In this document: positions 40,263 through 48,386 of the stretch, in pieces
How the letters are laid out: every line of letters begins with the position of its first letter
How positions within the stretch are numbered: the first letter of the stretch is position 1
Origin: JBCBSZ01 sp039185015
GTDB lineage: Bacteria > Actinomycetota > Acidimicrobiia > Acidimicrobiales > Poriferisodalaceae
Assembly (NCBI GenBank): GCA_039185015.1
Contig: JBCDAU010000010.1
Coordinates: 62,001-126,000, forward strand
DNA: 64,000 nt
Direction: 5' to 3'
Made by a program: the position numbers and the translations under genes
The notes under the pieces: generated by a model
What the model was told of the DNA's origin: nothing
Seen by the model: only the letters and a program-made list of their open reading frames with translations
The model's database searches: none

Positions 40263-41011
40263 GTCTGGTGCGCAGCGAGGTGCAGGACGGTGTCGGCATC
40301 GTCACCCTCGACGACCCCGACCGGCGCAACACGATCTCGATGGAGATGGTGCCTGAGGTGATCGCTGCCATGGACGGCCTCGAGGCCGACGACTCCGTGG
40401 GCGCGATCGTCGTCACCGGCGCCGGCACGGGCTTCTGTGCCGGCGCACAGCTCGGGCAGCTCGAGGGCAGCGGTGACGGCTCGGTCAGCGACGTCTACGA
40501 GGCGTTCCTTCGCGTCGCTCGCTCACCGCTGCCGACGATCGCTGCGATCAACGGCGCCGCCGTCGGCGCCGGCATGAACCTCGCCCTCTGCTGCGACGTC
40601 CGCATCGCCTCGACGAAGGCGAAGTTCATCACCCGGTTCCTCGACCTGGGTCTGCACCCTGGCGGCGGCCACACCTGGATGCTCCGGCGCGCCATCGGCC
40701 CGCAGGCCGCCGCAGCGATGCTGTTCCTCGAGGAGGGCATCGACGCCGTCGAGGCCGAGCGCATCGGACTGATCTGGAAGGCCGTCGAGCCTGATGACCT
40801 CCTGCCGACCGCCCGAACCCTCGGCGCCCGGGCCGCGTCGTACCCTCGGCCGGTCGTGGAGATGGTGAAGCGGAACCTGGCCCGGATGGCCACCGTGGAG
40901 GAGCACGACGAGGCCGTCGCGATCGAGCTCACCGACCAGCTCTGGACGCTCAACCAGCCCTGGTTCGCCGAGCGCGTCGCCGAGTTCCAGGCGAGGATCT
41001 CGAAGCGCTGA
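40259..41011 (+). CDS. Enoyl-CoA hydratase/isomerase family protein
   Basis: The 250-residue protein is of crotonase fold. The oxyanion-hole segments are GTGFCAGAQLGQ and AINGAAVGAGMNLALCCDVR, and the later FLDLGLHPGGGHTWMLRRAI is typical. The first active-site Glu expected at the second oxyanion region is not obvious (GLHPGGG holds the place), so the precise reaction is uncertain. ATG 40259 overlaps the nuclease stop (ATGA). The substrate is unknown. Confidence 0.88.
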   Translation: MSLVRSEVQDGVGIVTLDDPDRRNTISMEMVPEVIAAMDGLEADDSVGAIVVTGAGTGFCAGAQLGQLEGSGDGSVSDVYEAFLRVARSPLPTIAAINGAAVGAGMNLALCCDVRIASTKAKFITRFLDLGLHPGGGHTWMLRRAIGPQAAAAMLFLEEGIDAVEAERIGLIWKAVEPDDLLPTARTLGARAASYPRPVVEMVKRNLARMATVEEHDEAVAIELTDQLWTLNQPWFAERVAEFQARISKR

Positions 41012-41049
41012 CCGCCGACGAGTGGATCACCGTCGCCGTCCTCGGCGCC

Positions 41050-42768
41050 ATGGTCGTGGCGATCGCCCGCGACCTCGTGCCCGCGGCCTACGCCGTGTTC
41101 GGCTCGACGGTCGCGCTCCTGGTCCTGGGGGTGACCGAGGCCGACGAGGCCTTCGCCGGCTTCGGGGCCAGCGCCCCGATCACCATCGCCGCCCTGTACG
41201 TGATCGCCGGGGCGATCGACAAGACCGGTGCGCTCCTGCCGGTGATCGACGTCGTGCTCGGTCCGGCCCGATCGGCGCGGCTGCGCCTCGCCCGGTTGGC
41301 GCTGCCGACCGGCGCGGCGTCCGCGTTCCTCGCCAACACGCCGATCGTGGCGATGCTCGTGCCACCCGTCGGCGCGTGGGCGGACCGACGTGACGAGGCC
41401 CGCTCCAAGCTGCTGATCCCGCTGTCGTACGCCTCGATCCTCGGTGGCGTGGTCACCGTCATCGGCACCAGCACCAACCTCCTGGTCTCGTCGCTGCTCG
41501 AGGACGCGACCGGCGATCCGCTCGGCGTGTTCGAGATGAGCGCGATCGGCCTGCCGGTGGCGTTGGTGGGGCTCACGACGATCATCGCCCTCGGTCCCCT
41601 GACCATGCCCGACCGCCGTGCGCCGGCCACCGAGTCGGCCGACGCCCCCGACTACACCGTGTCGATGCGGGTCGTCCCGGGCGGTGCGATCGACGGACTC
41701 ACCGTCGAAGACGCCGGTCTGCGCCACCTGCAGGGCGTGTTCCTCGTCGAGCTCCGACGGGGTGACGACGTGGTGGCCCCGGTCGCGCCGACCCAGCTGC
41801 TCCTGGGCGGCGACACGTTGACCTTCGTCGGCCGGGCGGCCGAGGTCGTCGACCTCCAGCGACTCCGGGGCCTCCAGAGCGCCGAGCTCGAACACGCGCT
41901 CGCTGTCGACGACGGCACCCACCGCTTCTTCGAATGCGTGATCGGGGTCGACTCCCCGCTCAACGGCTCCACGCTGCGCGACATCGGCTTCCGCGGCCGC
42001 TACCAGGCCGCGGTCATCGCCGTGCACCGCGCCGGCCAACGCCTCGGCGGCAAGCTCGGCGACATCGTCCTGCGGGGCGGCGACACGCTCGTCGTGCTCG
42101 CCGGCCCCGACTTCGGCGGCCGGATGCGCCAGCGGGGCGACTTCCTGTTGGTCGCCCGGCTCGGTGGGTCCTCGATCGCCGCCAGCCGCTGGGCCCCGGT
42201 GGCGCTCGGGGTCCTGATCGCCGTCGTCGCCCTCCCGGTGCTCGGCGTGATGAGCCTGTTGGAGACGTCGCTGGTCGGGGCGCTCGCCCTCGTCGCCTCC
42301 CGGGTCCTCACGCCGGCCGAGGCCCGCGAGTCGGTCCAACTCGACGTCCTGGTCATGATCGGCGCGTCGTTCGGTCTGGGGGCGGCCGTCGCGCGCAGCG
42401 GGCTCGCCGAGCGACTGGCCGACGGTCTGGTCGACCTCACGGACGACCTCGGCGACCTGGGGGCCGTCCTCGGTCTGGTCGTGCTGACGCTGATCCTCAC
42501 GGAGCTGGTCACGAACGCTGCGGCCGCGGTCATCGCGGTGCCGATCGCCCTCGACATGGCGGCGACGACCGGACTCGATCCGCGCAGCCTCGTGATCGCG
42601 GTGGCGGTCGCGGCGTCCTGCTCGTTCCTGACCCCGATCGGCTACCAGACGAACACGATGGTCTACGGTCCGGGTGGGTACCGCTACACCGACTACCTCC
42701 GCCTCGGCGCGCCCCTCACCGTCGTGACGGTGCTCACCGTCGCCGTCGCCACGACCGCTCTGGGGTGA
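41050..42768 (+). CDS. SLC13/DASS-family anion transporter with two TrkA-C domains
   Basis: The protein has two blocks of membrane helices flanking a cytoplasmic pair of RCK_C/TrkA-C domains (about residues 200-365; GAIDGLTVEDAGLRHLQGVF and GSTLRDIGFRGRYQAAVIAV). SLC13 signatures are VTVIGTSTNLLVSSLLEDA near the middle and LVTNAAAAVIAVPIALDMAA and SCSFLTPIGYQTNTMVYGPG near the end. Substrates in this family are dicarboxylates, sulfate and similar anions. The coordinates use ATG 41050, but family-like coding (DEWITVAVLGAM) continues upstream to CTG 41008, which overlaps the hydratase stop as CTGA and may be the true start. Confidence 0.88.
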   Translation: MVVAIARDLVPAAYAVFGSTVALLVLGVTEADEAFAGFGASAPITIAALYVIAGAIDKTGALLPVIDVVLGPARSARLRLARLALPTGAASAFLANTPIVAMLVPPVGAWADRRDEARSKLLIPLSYASILGGVVTVIGTSTNLLVSSLLEDATGDPLGVFEMSAIGLPVALVGLTTIIALGPLTMPDRRAPATESADAPDYTVSMRVVPGGAIDGLTVEDAGLRHLQGVFLVELRRGDDVVAPVAPTQLLLGGDTLTFVGRAAEVVDLQRLRGLQSAELEHALAVDDGTHRFFECVIGVDSPLNGSTLRDIGFRGRYQAAVIAVHRAGQRLGGKLGDIVLRGGDTLVVLAGPDFGGRMRQRGDFLLVARLGGSSIAASRWAPVALGVLIAVVALPVLGVMSLLETSLVGALALVASRVLTPAEARESVQLDVLVMIGASFGLGAAVARSGLAERLADGLVDLTDDLGDLGAVLGLVVLTLILTELVTNAAAAVIAVPIALDMAATTGLDPRSLVIAVAVAASCSFLTPIGYQTNTMVYGPGGYRYTDYLRLGAPLTVVTVLTVAVATTALG

Positions 42769-42804
42769 GCTCGGGCTGTCTGCCGTATCTCCCCGCCCGG
42801 GCCA

Positions 42805-42827
42805 CGGCTCCGCCTCCGGCGGAGCCG
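42805..42827. terminator. Bidirectional hairpin terminator
   Basis: CGGCTCCGCC at 42805-42814 pairs perfectly with GGCGGAGCCG at 42818-42827 around a 3-base loop. It lies in the gap between the convergent transporter and GNAT genes, abutting the stop of the latter. No T-tract is seen on either strand. Confidence 0.7.
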
Positions 42828-43433
42828 CTACTCGACGTGGGCGGCGAGCAACTCCGCGCCCCGCTCATCCCACTCCTCGGCGGTGATGGCGTAGCGAACG
42901 TGGTCCTCCCACACGCCGTTGATCAGCAGGTACCGCTGGGCGATGCCCTCGTCGCGGATGCCGAGCTTCTCGACCACCCGCCGGGACGACTTGTTGCGGG
43001 GGATGATCGAGATCTGGAGGCGGTGGAGCTTGGCGTCATCGAAGGCGAACTGCATGACCCGCACCAGGCCCTCGGGCACGAAGCCCTGGCCGGCGTGGCT
43101 CTCGTCGATCCAGTAGCCCACGTGGGCGCTCATGAAGGCGGAGCGCAGCACGTTGTTGATGTTGATCTCCCCGATGAACGAGCCGTCGTGGAGGAACAGA
43201 CCGAACGCGTAGCCGGTGCCGAGCTGTCGCTCGCGCTCACGAGCGGCACAGCGAGAGGTGAAGGCGCTGTGGTCACGTACCGGATCGAGCGTGCCGACCG
43301 GGCGGAGCGGCTCCCACCGCTCGAGCCAGTCGCGGCTCCGGTCCCGCACCCGGCTCCACTGCTCCCAGTCGGAGCTGGCGAGTGGGCGCACGACCAGGCG
43401 ACGCGTGATGAGCCGTGCCGGCCGGGTGCTCAC
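42828..43433 (-). CDS. RimJ/RimL-like GNAT N-acetyltransferase
   Basis: The 201-residue acetyltransferase has the RimJ features ITRRLVVRPLASSDWEQWSR, FIGEININNVLRSAFMSAHV, GYWIDESHAGQGFVPEGLVR (acetyl-CoA loop) and RNKSSRRVVEKLGIRDEG. Family members acetylate protein N-termini or small molecules. GTG 43433 overlaps the Ppx stop (GTGA). It is the last gene of the long minus-strand operon that begins at coxD copy 2 and ends at a bidirectional terminator. Confidence 0.9.
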   Translation of the reverse strand: MSTRPARLITRRLVVRPLASSDWEQWSRVRDRSRDWLERWEPLRPVGTLDPVRDHSAFTSRCAARERERQLGTGYAFGLFLHDGSFIGEININNVLRSAFMSAHVGYWIDESHAGQGFVPEGLVRVMQFAFDDAKLHRLQISIIPRNKSSRRVVEKLGIRDEGIAQRYLLINGVWEDHVRYAITAEEWDERGAELLAAHVE

Positions 43434-44338
43434 GTCACCTCCAGAGCGGCGACAGCGCCGTCGAGCAGGTCGGCGTCGGACACGACGCACTCGTCGAAGC
43501 CGAACTTCCGCATCACACCGAGCAGGATGCAGCACCCGGCGACGATCACGTCGGCTCGATCGGGTAGCAGCCCCGGGTTGTGGATGCGGTCCTCCAACGC
43601 CTCGGTGGCCAGCGTGCGGAAGACATCCTCCGCCGCCTCCCGGGTGAGCACGAACCCGTGCACGCGGTCCCGGTCCCACTCGAGCAGGCCGATCTCGACC
43701 GCCGCCATCGTCGTGACGGTGCCGGCCACGCCGACGAGTCGTTCGGCGGCGCCGACGAGTGGCACCTCGATGGCCACGTCGTCGAGGAACGCCTCGACGA
43801 CCGACAGCATGGCCGACAGCTCCTCGGGGCGAGGCGGGTCGTACTCGACGTAGCGCTCGGTCAGTCGACGCGAGCCGATGTCGATCGATCGTCCACCCTC
43901 GAAGTGGCCGGCGCCGACGGCGAACTCGGTGCTCCCTCCGCCGATGTCGACGACCAACGTGGTCTCGGAGCCCCCGACCCCGGCGATCGCCCCTTCGAAG
44001 GAGAGCCGGGCCTCGTCGTCGCCGGACAACACCTCGGGCTCGACCCCGAAGAGCTCGACGATGGGTCCGAGCAGCTCGTCGGCGTTGTCGGCGTCGCGGG
44101 CTGCGGACGTGGCGAGCACGCGGGTCGCGGTGACGCCCTCCTCGACGCAACGGTCCCGGTAGTCGCCGAGGATGGTCAGCGCCATCGCGATGCCGTCCGG
44201 ATCGAGGCGGCCGGTGCGATCGACCCCACGGCCGAGCTTGGTCACCTCGGCCCGCCGGAGCACGTCGACGCCGTCACGGCGGATCAACAGTCGGGCCGTG
44301 TTGGTCCCGCAATCGACGACGGCGACGGCGTCGCTCAT
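43430..44338 (-). CDS. Ppx/GppA-family exopolyphosphatase / guanosine pentaphosphate phosphohydrolase
   Basis: The 302-residue protein has the ASKHA fold motifs VDCGTNTARLLI (phosphate 1), LVVDIGGGSTEFAVGAG (phosphate 2) and LVGVAGTVTTMAAVEIGL. Family members hydrolyse polyphosphate or pppGpp. At about 300 residues it is the short form usual in actinobacteria. ATG 44338 overlaps the DUF501 stop. DUF501 and Ppx neighbours are typical of the actinobacterial eno region, although eno itself is about 17 kb away here. Confidence 0.92.
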   Translation of the reverse strand: MSDAVAVVDCGTNTARLLIRRDGVDVLRRAEVTKLGRGVDRTGRLDPDGIAMALTILGDYRDRCVEEGVTATRVLATSAARDADNADELLGPIVELFGVEPEVLSGDDEARLSFEGAIAGVGGSETTLVVDIGGGSTEFAVGAGHFEGGRSIDIGSRRLTERYVEYDPPRPEELSAMLSVVEAFLDDVAIEVPLVGAAERLVGVAGTVTTMAAVEIGLLEWDRDRVHGFVLTREAAEDVFRTLATEALEDRIHNPGLLPDRADVIVAGCCILLGVMRKFGFDECVVSDADLLDGAVAALEVT

Positions 44339-44829
44339 GACGGGACCGGACCGTCGACGATGTGGACGGTCCGGGTCTCACCCCGCTCGACGAGCGCGTC
44401 GTGGACCCAGCGACCGATCGGGTCGTCACCACCCCGGAGGTGGTTGGCGTAGTGGGCGTGGAGGCACTTCACGCCCCGCTCGGTACCGCCGACGCCTCCG
44501 GTCGGCCGCGGGCCGGTGTGGGCGGCGGGCAACTGCGCATCGCGCTCGACTGCGTAGGCGCGATGGGTCGCCTCCAGCTCGTCAGGATCGACGGCCAGCT
44601 CGGAGGCACGCACCCCGCCCTCGCTCTCGAGGCGGCCGACGACCACGCGCTCGTGATCGCCGACGAGCCAGTAGCGGGTCGGCATGGGCGTGCCGTCGTC
44701 GAGGAGCGGGGCGTTGCGGATGACGACCGGGTCGCCATCGATCGCCCTGACCACCACCGCGAAGGCACTGCGGGGTGCGCGGCCGAGCAGCTCCTCGACC
44801 CGCTCGCGGTCAGCGGGGGCACCTACCAC
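44335..44829 (-). CDS. DUF501 family protein
   Basis: The 164-residue protein matches the DUF501 family found next to ppx in many actinobacteria. Typical parts are LLGRAPRSAFAVVVRAIDGD, NAPLLDDGTPMPTRYWLVGD and GTERGVKCLHAHYANHLRGG, with a conserved Cys-x-His-x-His that may bind metal. The function is not known. GTG 44829 was chosen because it lies just past the coxG stop; the longer frame shadows coxG. The stop overlaps the Ppx start. Confidence 0.87.
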   Translation of the reverse strand: MVGAPADRERVEELLGRAPRSAFAVVVRAIDGDPVVIRNAPLLDDGTPMPTRYWLVGDHERVVVGRLESEGGVRASELAVDPDELEATHRAYAVERDAQLPAAHTGPRPTGGVGGTERGVKCLHAHYANHLRGGDDPIGRWVHDALVERGETRTVHIVDGPVPS

Positions 44830-44840
44830 GGAGGTCGGGA

Positions 44841-45503
44841 TCAGCCCCTGCGCCGGCGAAGGAGGAAGAGCAGGACCAGGACGATGAGCGCGAGCGGTGC
44901 CATGCGCTTGGCGACCGGTGCGCCGGCGGTATCGAGCAGATCGACCGGCTCGACCTCGGGGCTGTCGATCTGGCGCGGACCGGACGACGCCGGTTCGCTC
45001 GACGCGGCGCTGGGTGCGGCGCCGTCCTCGGCCGCTGCGGCCTCGGCGGCGGGCGCCGAGTCGGCCAGGATCTTGGCCTCGAGGCAATCGACGAACTGCT
45101 CCAGGAGCTTCGTGCTGACGTCGGCCATGACGCCGCGGCCGAACTGGGCGACCTTGCCGGTGACCTTCAGCTCGGTGGTGACGTCGACCTTGGTGCCATC
45201 GCCGTCGGGGGTGAGCTGGGCCACGACCTGGGCCGAGGCGTTGCCCTGACCACGGGTGTCACGACCCGAGCCGTCGAGCACGGCCTTGTAGTTGGTGTCG
45301 TCCTTCTCGACGAAGGTGGCCGTGCCCTTGTACTGCGCGGTGATCGGACCGACCTTCACCTTGACCTGGCCCTTGTACTCATCGCCATCGATCTCGGTGA
45401 GCTGAGCGCCGGGCAGGCAGGGAGCGATCAGCTCGACGTCGGTGAGGATCTCCCACGCACGCTCGACCGGGACGCCCACTCGGAACTCGTTGGTCAGCTC
45501 CAT
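44841..45503 (-). CDS. coxG: CoxG-like SRPBCC protein with C-terminal membrane anchor
   Basis: CoxG links CO dehydrogenase to the membrane and quinone pool. The 220-residue protein has a CoxG/SRPBCC domain at residues 1-150 (FRVGVPVERAWEILTDVELI, PCLPGAQLTEIDGDEYKGQV) and an Ala/Glu-rich linker. A single C-terminal helix follows (APLALIVLVLLFLL) with a terminal Arg cluster. ATG 45503 has AGGAGG about ten bases upstream and overlaps the end of mocA by 10 bases. It lies about 17 kb from coxL, so the pairing is by family rather than by operon. Confidence 0.9.
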   Translation of the reverse strand: MELTNEFRVGVPVERAWEILTDVELIAPCLPGAQLTEIDGDEYKGQVKVKVGPITAQYKGTATFVEKDDTNYKAVLDGSGRDTRGQGNASAQVVAQLTPDGDGTKVDVTTELKVTGKVAQFGRGVMADVSTKLLEQFVDCLEAKILADSAPAAEAAAAEDGAAPSAASSEPASSGPRQIDSPEVEPVDLLDTAGAPVAKRMAPLALIVLVLLFLLRRRRG

Positions 45504-46054
45504 CGTCGGAGGTCCTCCTGTGTGTCGATGTCGTCCGGACTGCCGGGACACGCTACCCGCTCGACCAAGTCGCGATGAAGTGTCAGCAGGTCACGGGCGC
45601 CCACGTCACCCTCGTCAGGGAGCTCCGGCCAGAGCGCTCTGGCGATGCGGACCGGGTTCCGGCGGCGACCGTCGTAGGTCGCGACGGCGAGGGGGCTCGC
45701 CGATGCGGCGACCCGGCGCCAGGCCTCCGCGGGCACGAACGGCTGGTCGCCGAGGCCGATGACGACGGCGTCGACGCCGAGCTCGTCGGCCGCTCGCACG
45801 CCGGCAGCCACCGAGGTCGACTGGCCCTCGGCCCAGCGCTCGTTGTGCACGACCACGAGGTCGTCGCCGCCGAGCAACGACGACAGCTCGACCGCGCCGG
45901 TCACGACGATCGTGTGCTCCAACGCCGCCGCACGTACGGCGTCGAGCACGTGGGCGACGACTGGCTGTCCGGCGAGCGGCGCCAGCAGCTTGTGGGTCCG
46001 TCCGACGAACCGGCTGCCTCCGCCGGCGGCGAGCACGACGGCGGCCGTGCTCAT
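45494..46054 (-). CDS. MocA-like molybdenum cofactor cytidylyltransferase
   Basis: The 186-residue nucleotidyltransferase has VVLAAGGGSRFVGRTHKLLA (nucleotide loop), VIGLGDQPFVPAEAWRRV and RRRNPVRIARALWPELPDEG. MocA converts Mo-molybdopterin to the cytosine dinucleotide form used by CO dehydrogenase and related enzymes. It sits between an XdhC gene and coxG, which fits cofactor supply for the Mo enzymes here. MobA is a less likely alternative given the context. Confidence 0.88.
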   Translation of the reverse strand: MSTAAVVLAAGGGSRFVGRTHKLLAPLAGQPVVAHVLDAVRAAALEHTIVVTGAVELSSLLGGDDLVVVHNERWAEGQSTSVAAGVRAADELGVDAVVIGLGDQPFVPAEAWRRVAASASPLAVATYDGRRRNPVRIARALWPELPDEGDVGARDLLTLHRDLVERVACPGSPDDIDTQEDLRRWS

Positions 46055-46067
46055 CGGGAACCCCGAC

Positions 46068-46862
46068 TCATGCGTGGATGGGTCCCTCGCCGTCCTTGAG
46101 GCTCGGCGCGGCCCGGCCCGTGCGCAGAGCGATGATCTCGGCGCAGATCGACACCGCCGTCTCCTCCGGAGAGCGGGCGCCGATGTCGATGCCGATCGGG
46201 GCGAGGATGCGGGCCAGCTCGTCGTCGGTGACCCCCTCCTCCCGGAGGCGGTCGGACCGGGTGTCGTGGGTCTTGCGGCTGCCCATGGCGCCGATGTAGC
46301 CGACCCGGGTGCGCAGCGCCGAGGTGATGGCGGGCACGTCGAACTTGGCGTCGTGGGTCAGCACGCACACGGCGTCGCGGGGACCGAGGTCGTCACCGAC
46401 GCGCTCGAGGAGCCGGTTGGGCCAGTCGACCACGACCTCGTCGGCCATCGGGAACCGCTTCCTCGTGGCGAACACCTCGCGGGCGTCGCAGACCGTGACC
46501 CGGTAGCCGAGGAACTTGGCCTGCTCGGCGAGGGCGCGGGTGAAGTCGACCGCGCCGAAGATCAGCATCTGCGGCTTCGGTGCCCGCGACTCGATGAACA
46601 CCGACACGTCGGCCTGTCGAGCCTCGCCCCTGGCGCCGTAGTGCCGGACCTCGGTGAGCCCCATGTCGAGCTCGGCGAGGGCATCGCGGGAGACCACGCG
46701 GTCGAGGTCCTCGTTGCCGAGCGAGCCCATGATCGTGCCGTCGCGCTCGACGAGCAGCTTCGAGCCGGCGTCGGGACCGTCGATGACCGTGGCGAGAGCG
46801 ACGGGCCGCTCCTCTCGGAGCGCGTCACGCCAGACCTCGTAGATCGACGGGGCGTCGCTCAC
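46068..46862 (-). CDS. XdhC/CoxI-family protein, Rossmann-domain half
   Basis: The 264-residue protein has an N-terminal XdhC-type segment (PVALATVIDGPDAGSKLLVE) and the C-terminal XdhC Rossmann domain (QMLIFGAVDFTRALAEQAKF, FADEVVVDWPN-type strand, YIGAMGSRKTHDTRSDRLRE). The final GIDIGARSPEETAVSICAEI is also typical. It should bind and protect Mo cofactor and assist its sulfuration. ATG 46862 overlaps the stop of the 105-residue XdhC piece, so the two may act as one split protein. Confidence 0.88.
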   Translation of the reverse strand: MSDAPSIYEVWRDALREERPVALATVIDGPDAGSKLLVERDGTIMGSLGNEDLDRVVSRDALAELDMGLTEVRHYGARGEARQADVSVFIESRAPKPQMLIFGAVDFTRALAEQAKFLGYRVTVCDAREVFATRKRFPMADEVVVDWPNRLLERVGDDLGPRDAVCVLTHDAKFDVPAITSALRTRVGYIGAMGSRKTHDTRSDRLREEGVTDDELARILAPIGIDIGARSPEETAVSICAEIIALRTGRAAPSLKDGEGPIHA

Positions 46863-47176
46863 CAGTCGAGCTCCTCGATGAACAGGTGGATCGTGCCGCC
46901 ACAGGTGAGTCCGACCGCGAACGCCTCGTCGTCGCTGTAGCCGAAGGTGACCACACCGGCACCCCGCTGTCCGTCGAGGATCTGGAGGGCTTCGCCCACC
47001 ACGGCACCCTCGACGCAGCCACCGGACACCGAGCCGGCGACCTCGCCCTCCTCGTTGACGGCCATCGCGGCCCCGGGGTCACGGGGACCCGAGCCCTCGA
47101 TGTCGACCACCCGGGCCACGGCGATGCGCTTGCCGCCACGACGCCAGCGCTCGATGTCGTCCAGGACCTCCAGCAT
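46859..47176 (-). CDS. XdhC/CoxI-family N-terminal domain protein
   Basis: The 105-residue protein is just the XdhC_CoxI N-terminal domain: KRIAVARVVDIEGSGPRDPG, MAVNEEGEVAGSVSGGCVEG and GLTCGGTIHLFIEELDW, including the conserved Cys in SGGCVEG. It starts 10 bases after the coxE copy 2 stop and overlaps the longer XdhC gene (ATGA). Confidence 0.88.
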   Translation of the reverse strand: MLEVLDDIERWRRGGKRIAVARVVDIEGSGPRDPGAAMAVNEEGEVAGSVSGGCVEGAVVGEALQILDGQRGAGVVTFGYSDDEAFAVGLTCGGTIHLFIEELDW

Positions 47177-47186
47177 GGTTCCCTCC

Positions 47187-48308
47187 TCAGCGATCGATCA
47201 GGGCGGCCAGCTCCCGGATCGCGTCCAGCGAGTGGCCCTCCACGAAGTCATCAACATACGGGAGGGCCGCAGCCATCCCACGAGCGAGCGGTGCGTAGCC
47301 GGGCGTGTACTTGAGTGGGTTGACCCACACCACCCGAAACGCGACGCGCTGGAGCCGCGCCATCTGCTCGCCGAGCACCTCGGGCTCGCCGCGATCCCAG
47401 CCGTCGGAGAGCACGACGACGATCGCCCCCCTCGCCATGCCCCGTACGCCCCACTGGTCGTTGAACTCGCGGATCGTGGCGCCGATGCGGGTACCACCGG
47501 ACCAGTCCTCGACGGCCTCGGTCGCGGACCGGAACGCGGCGTCGGGATCGCGGGAGTTGAGCTCCCTGGTCACCCGGGTCAGCCGGGTCCCGAAGGTGAA
47601 GGCCTCCACCTGGGCGCGACCGGCGACGGCGACGTGGGCGAAGCGGAGGAGCGAGCGGGCGTAGTGCTCCATCGAGCCCGACACGTCGAGGAGCAGGACG
47701 ATGCGGCGGGGACGCTCGTCGGGCGCGGTGAACAGGCGGCGCGCCGGATCGCCCCCGGTGCGCATGGCCCGGCGCACCGTGCGCCGGAGATCGGGGCGGC
47801 CCCGTCGACGCTTGGTGGGTCGCTGCCGTCGGGCACGACGGCGGCTGGAGGCCACGCGGACCTGGGCGATCAGGCGCCGGATCTCCTCGAGCTCGGCATC
47901 GGTGCACTCGGCGAAGTCCTTGTGGGCGAGCACCTCGCTGGAGCTCCACCGCACCGCCAGCACGTCGCCGTCGTCGGCATCCTCCCCGGTGCCCTCCTCC
48001 GAGTCGTCGTCCTCGTCGTCGTCGAGGGCGAGGGTCAGCTCGAGCGGATCGTCCGGGCGCTCGACGAGCTGCACGGCGGCATCCCAGAACGCGATGAACG
48101 CCCGGTCGTAGAAGGGCAGGTCCTCGGGGCGCCGGACGAGCGTCGATCGTCCGGCCCAGTAGACGCCCTCGCGGTCGTCGAGCCCGACCTTGCCGAGTGC
48201 CTCGATGAAGGTCGTGACGGTGCCGACGGGGACGTCGAGCTCGGCGGACCGCAGCACGTGCGCGAACGCGACCCCGAGACGTTCGGGCTCGACGGTGGCC
48301 AGGCTCAC
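47187..48308 (-). CDS. coxE: CoxE-like von Willebrand factor A domain protein (copy 2)
   Basis: The 373-residue protein is a second CoxE. The VWA metal site is intact in LLLDVSGSMEHYARSLL, with GGTRIGATIREFNDQWGVRG and VVLSDGWDRGEPEVLGEQ further on. An acidic low-complexity segment (about residues 100-120) and a very basic segment (about 150-175) separate the N-terminal helical part. GTG 48308 was chosen because a near copy of the start region, including its GTG, lies 68 bases upstream; GTG 48329 is an alternative. It pairs with coxD copy 2. Confidence 0.88.
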   Translation of the reverse strand: MSLATVEPERLGVAFAHVLRSAELDVPVGTVTTFIEALGKVGLDDREGVYWAGRSTLVRRPEDLPFYDRAFIAFWDAAVQLVERPDDPLELTLALDDDEDDDSEEGTGEDADDGDVLAVRWSSSEVLAHKDFAECTDAELEEIRRLIAQVRVASSRRRARRQRPTKRRRGRPDLRRTVRRAMRTGGDPARRLFTAPDERPRRIVLLLDVSGSMEHYARSLLRFAHVAVAGRAQVEAFTFGTRLTRVTRELNSRDPDAAFRSATEAVEDWSGGTRIGATIREFNDQWGVRGMARGAIVVVLSDGWDRGEPEVLGEQMARLQRVAFRVVWVNPLKYTPGYAPLARGMAAALPYVDDFVEGHSLDAIRELAALIDR

Positions 48309-48376
48309 GAGTCGGAGCCCGTCACGCACGCGACGTCGGCGCCCAGACGTTCCGGCTCGACGGTGGCAAGCGGCAC
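48276..48376 (-). repeat. Duplicated coxE start region encoding a 23-residue mini-ORF
   Basis: The 5' end of coxE copy 2 (minus strand, coding VSLATVEPERLG from GTG 48308) has an imperfect copy 68 bases upstream (coding VPLATVEPERLG from GTG 48376). The upstream copy opens a 23-codon frame, 48376 down to 48305, whose TGA overlaps the coxE GTG as GTGA. It may be a remnant of a tandem duplication or a short coupling leader. Confidence 0.6.
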
Positions 48377-48386
48377 GACGAGCGCG

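Noticed and set aside
46859..47176. 105-codon XdhC piece considered as a frameshifted fragment of the following gene
   Set aside because: It is a complete N-terminal domain with its own start and a normal ATGA overlap, a layout that looks deliberate rather than broken.
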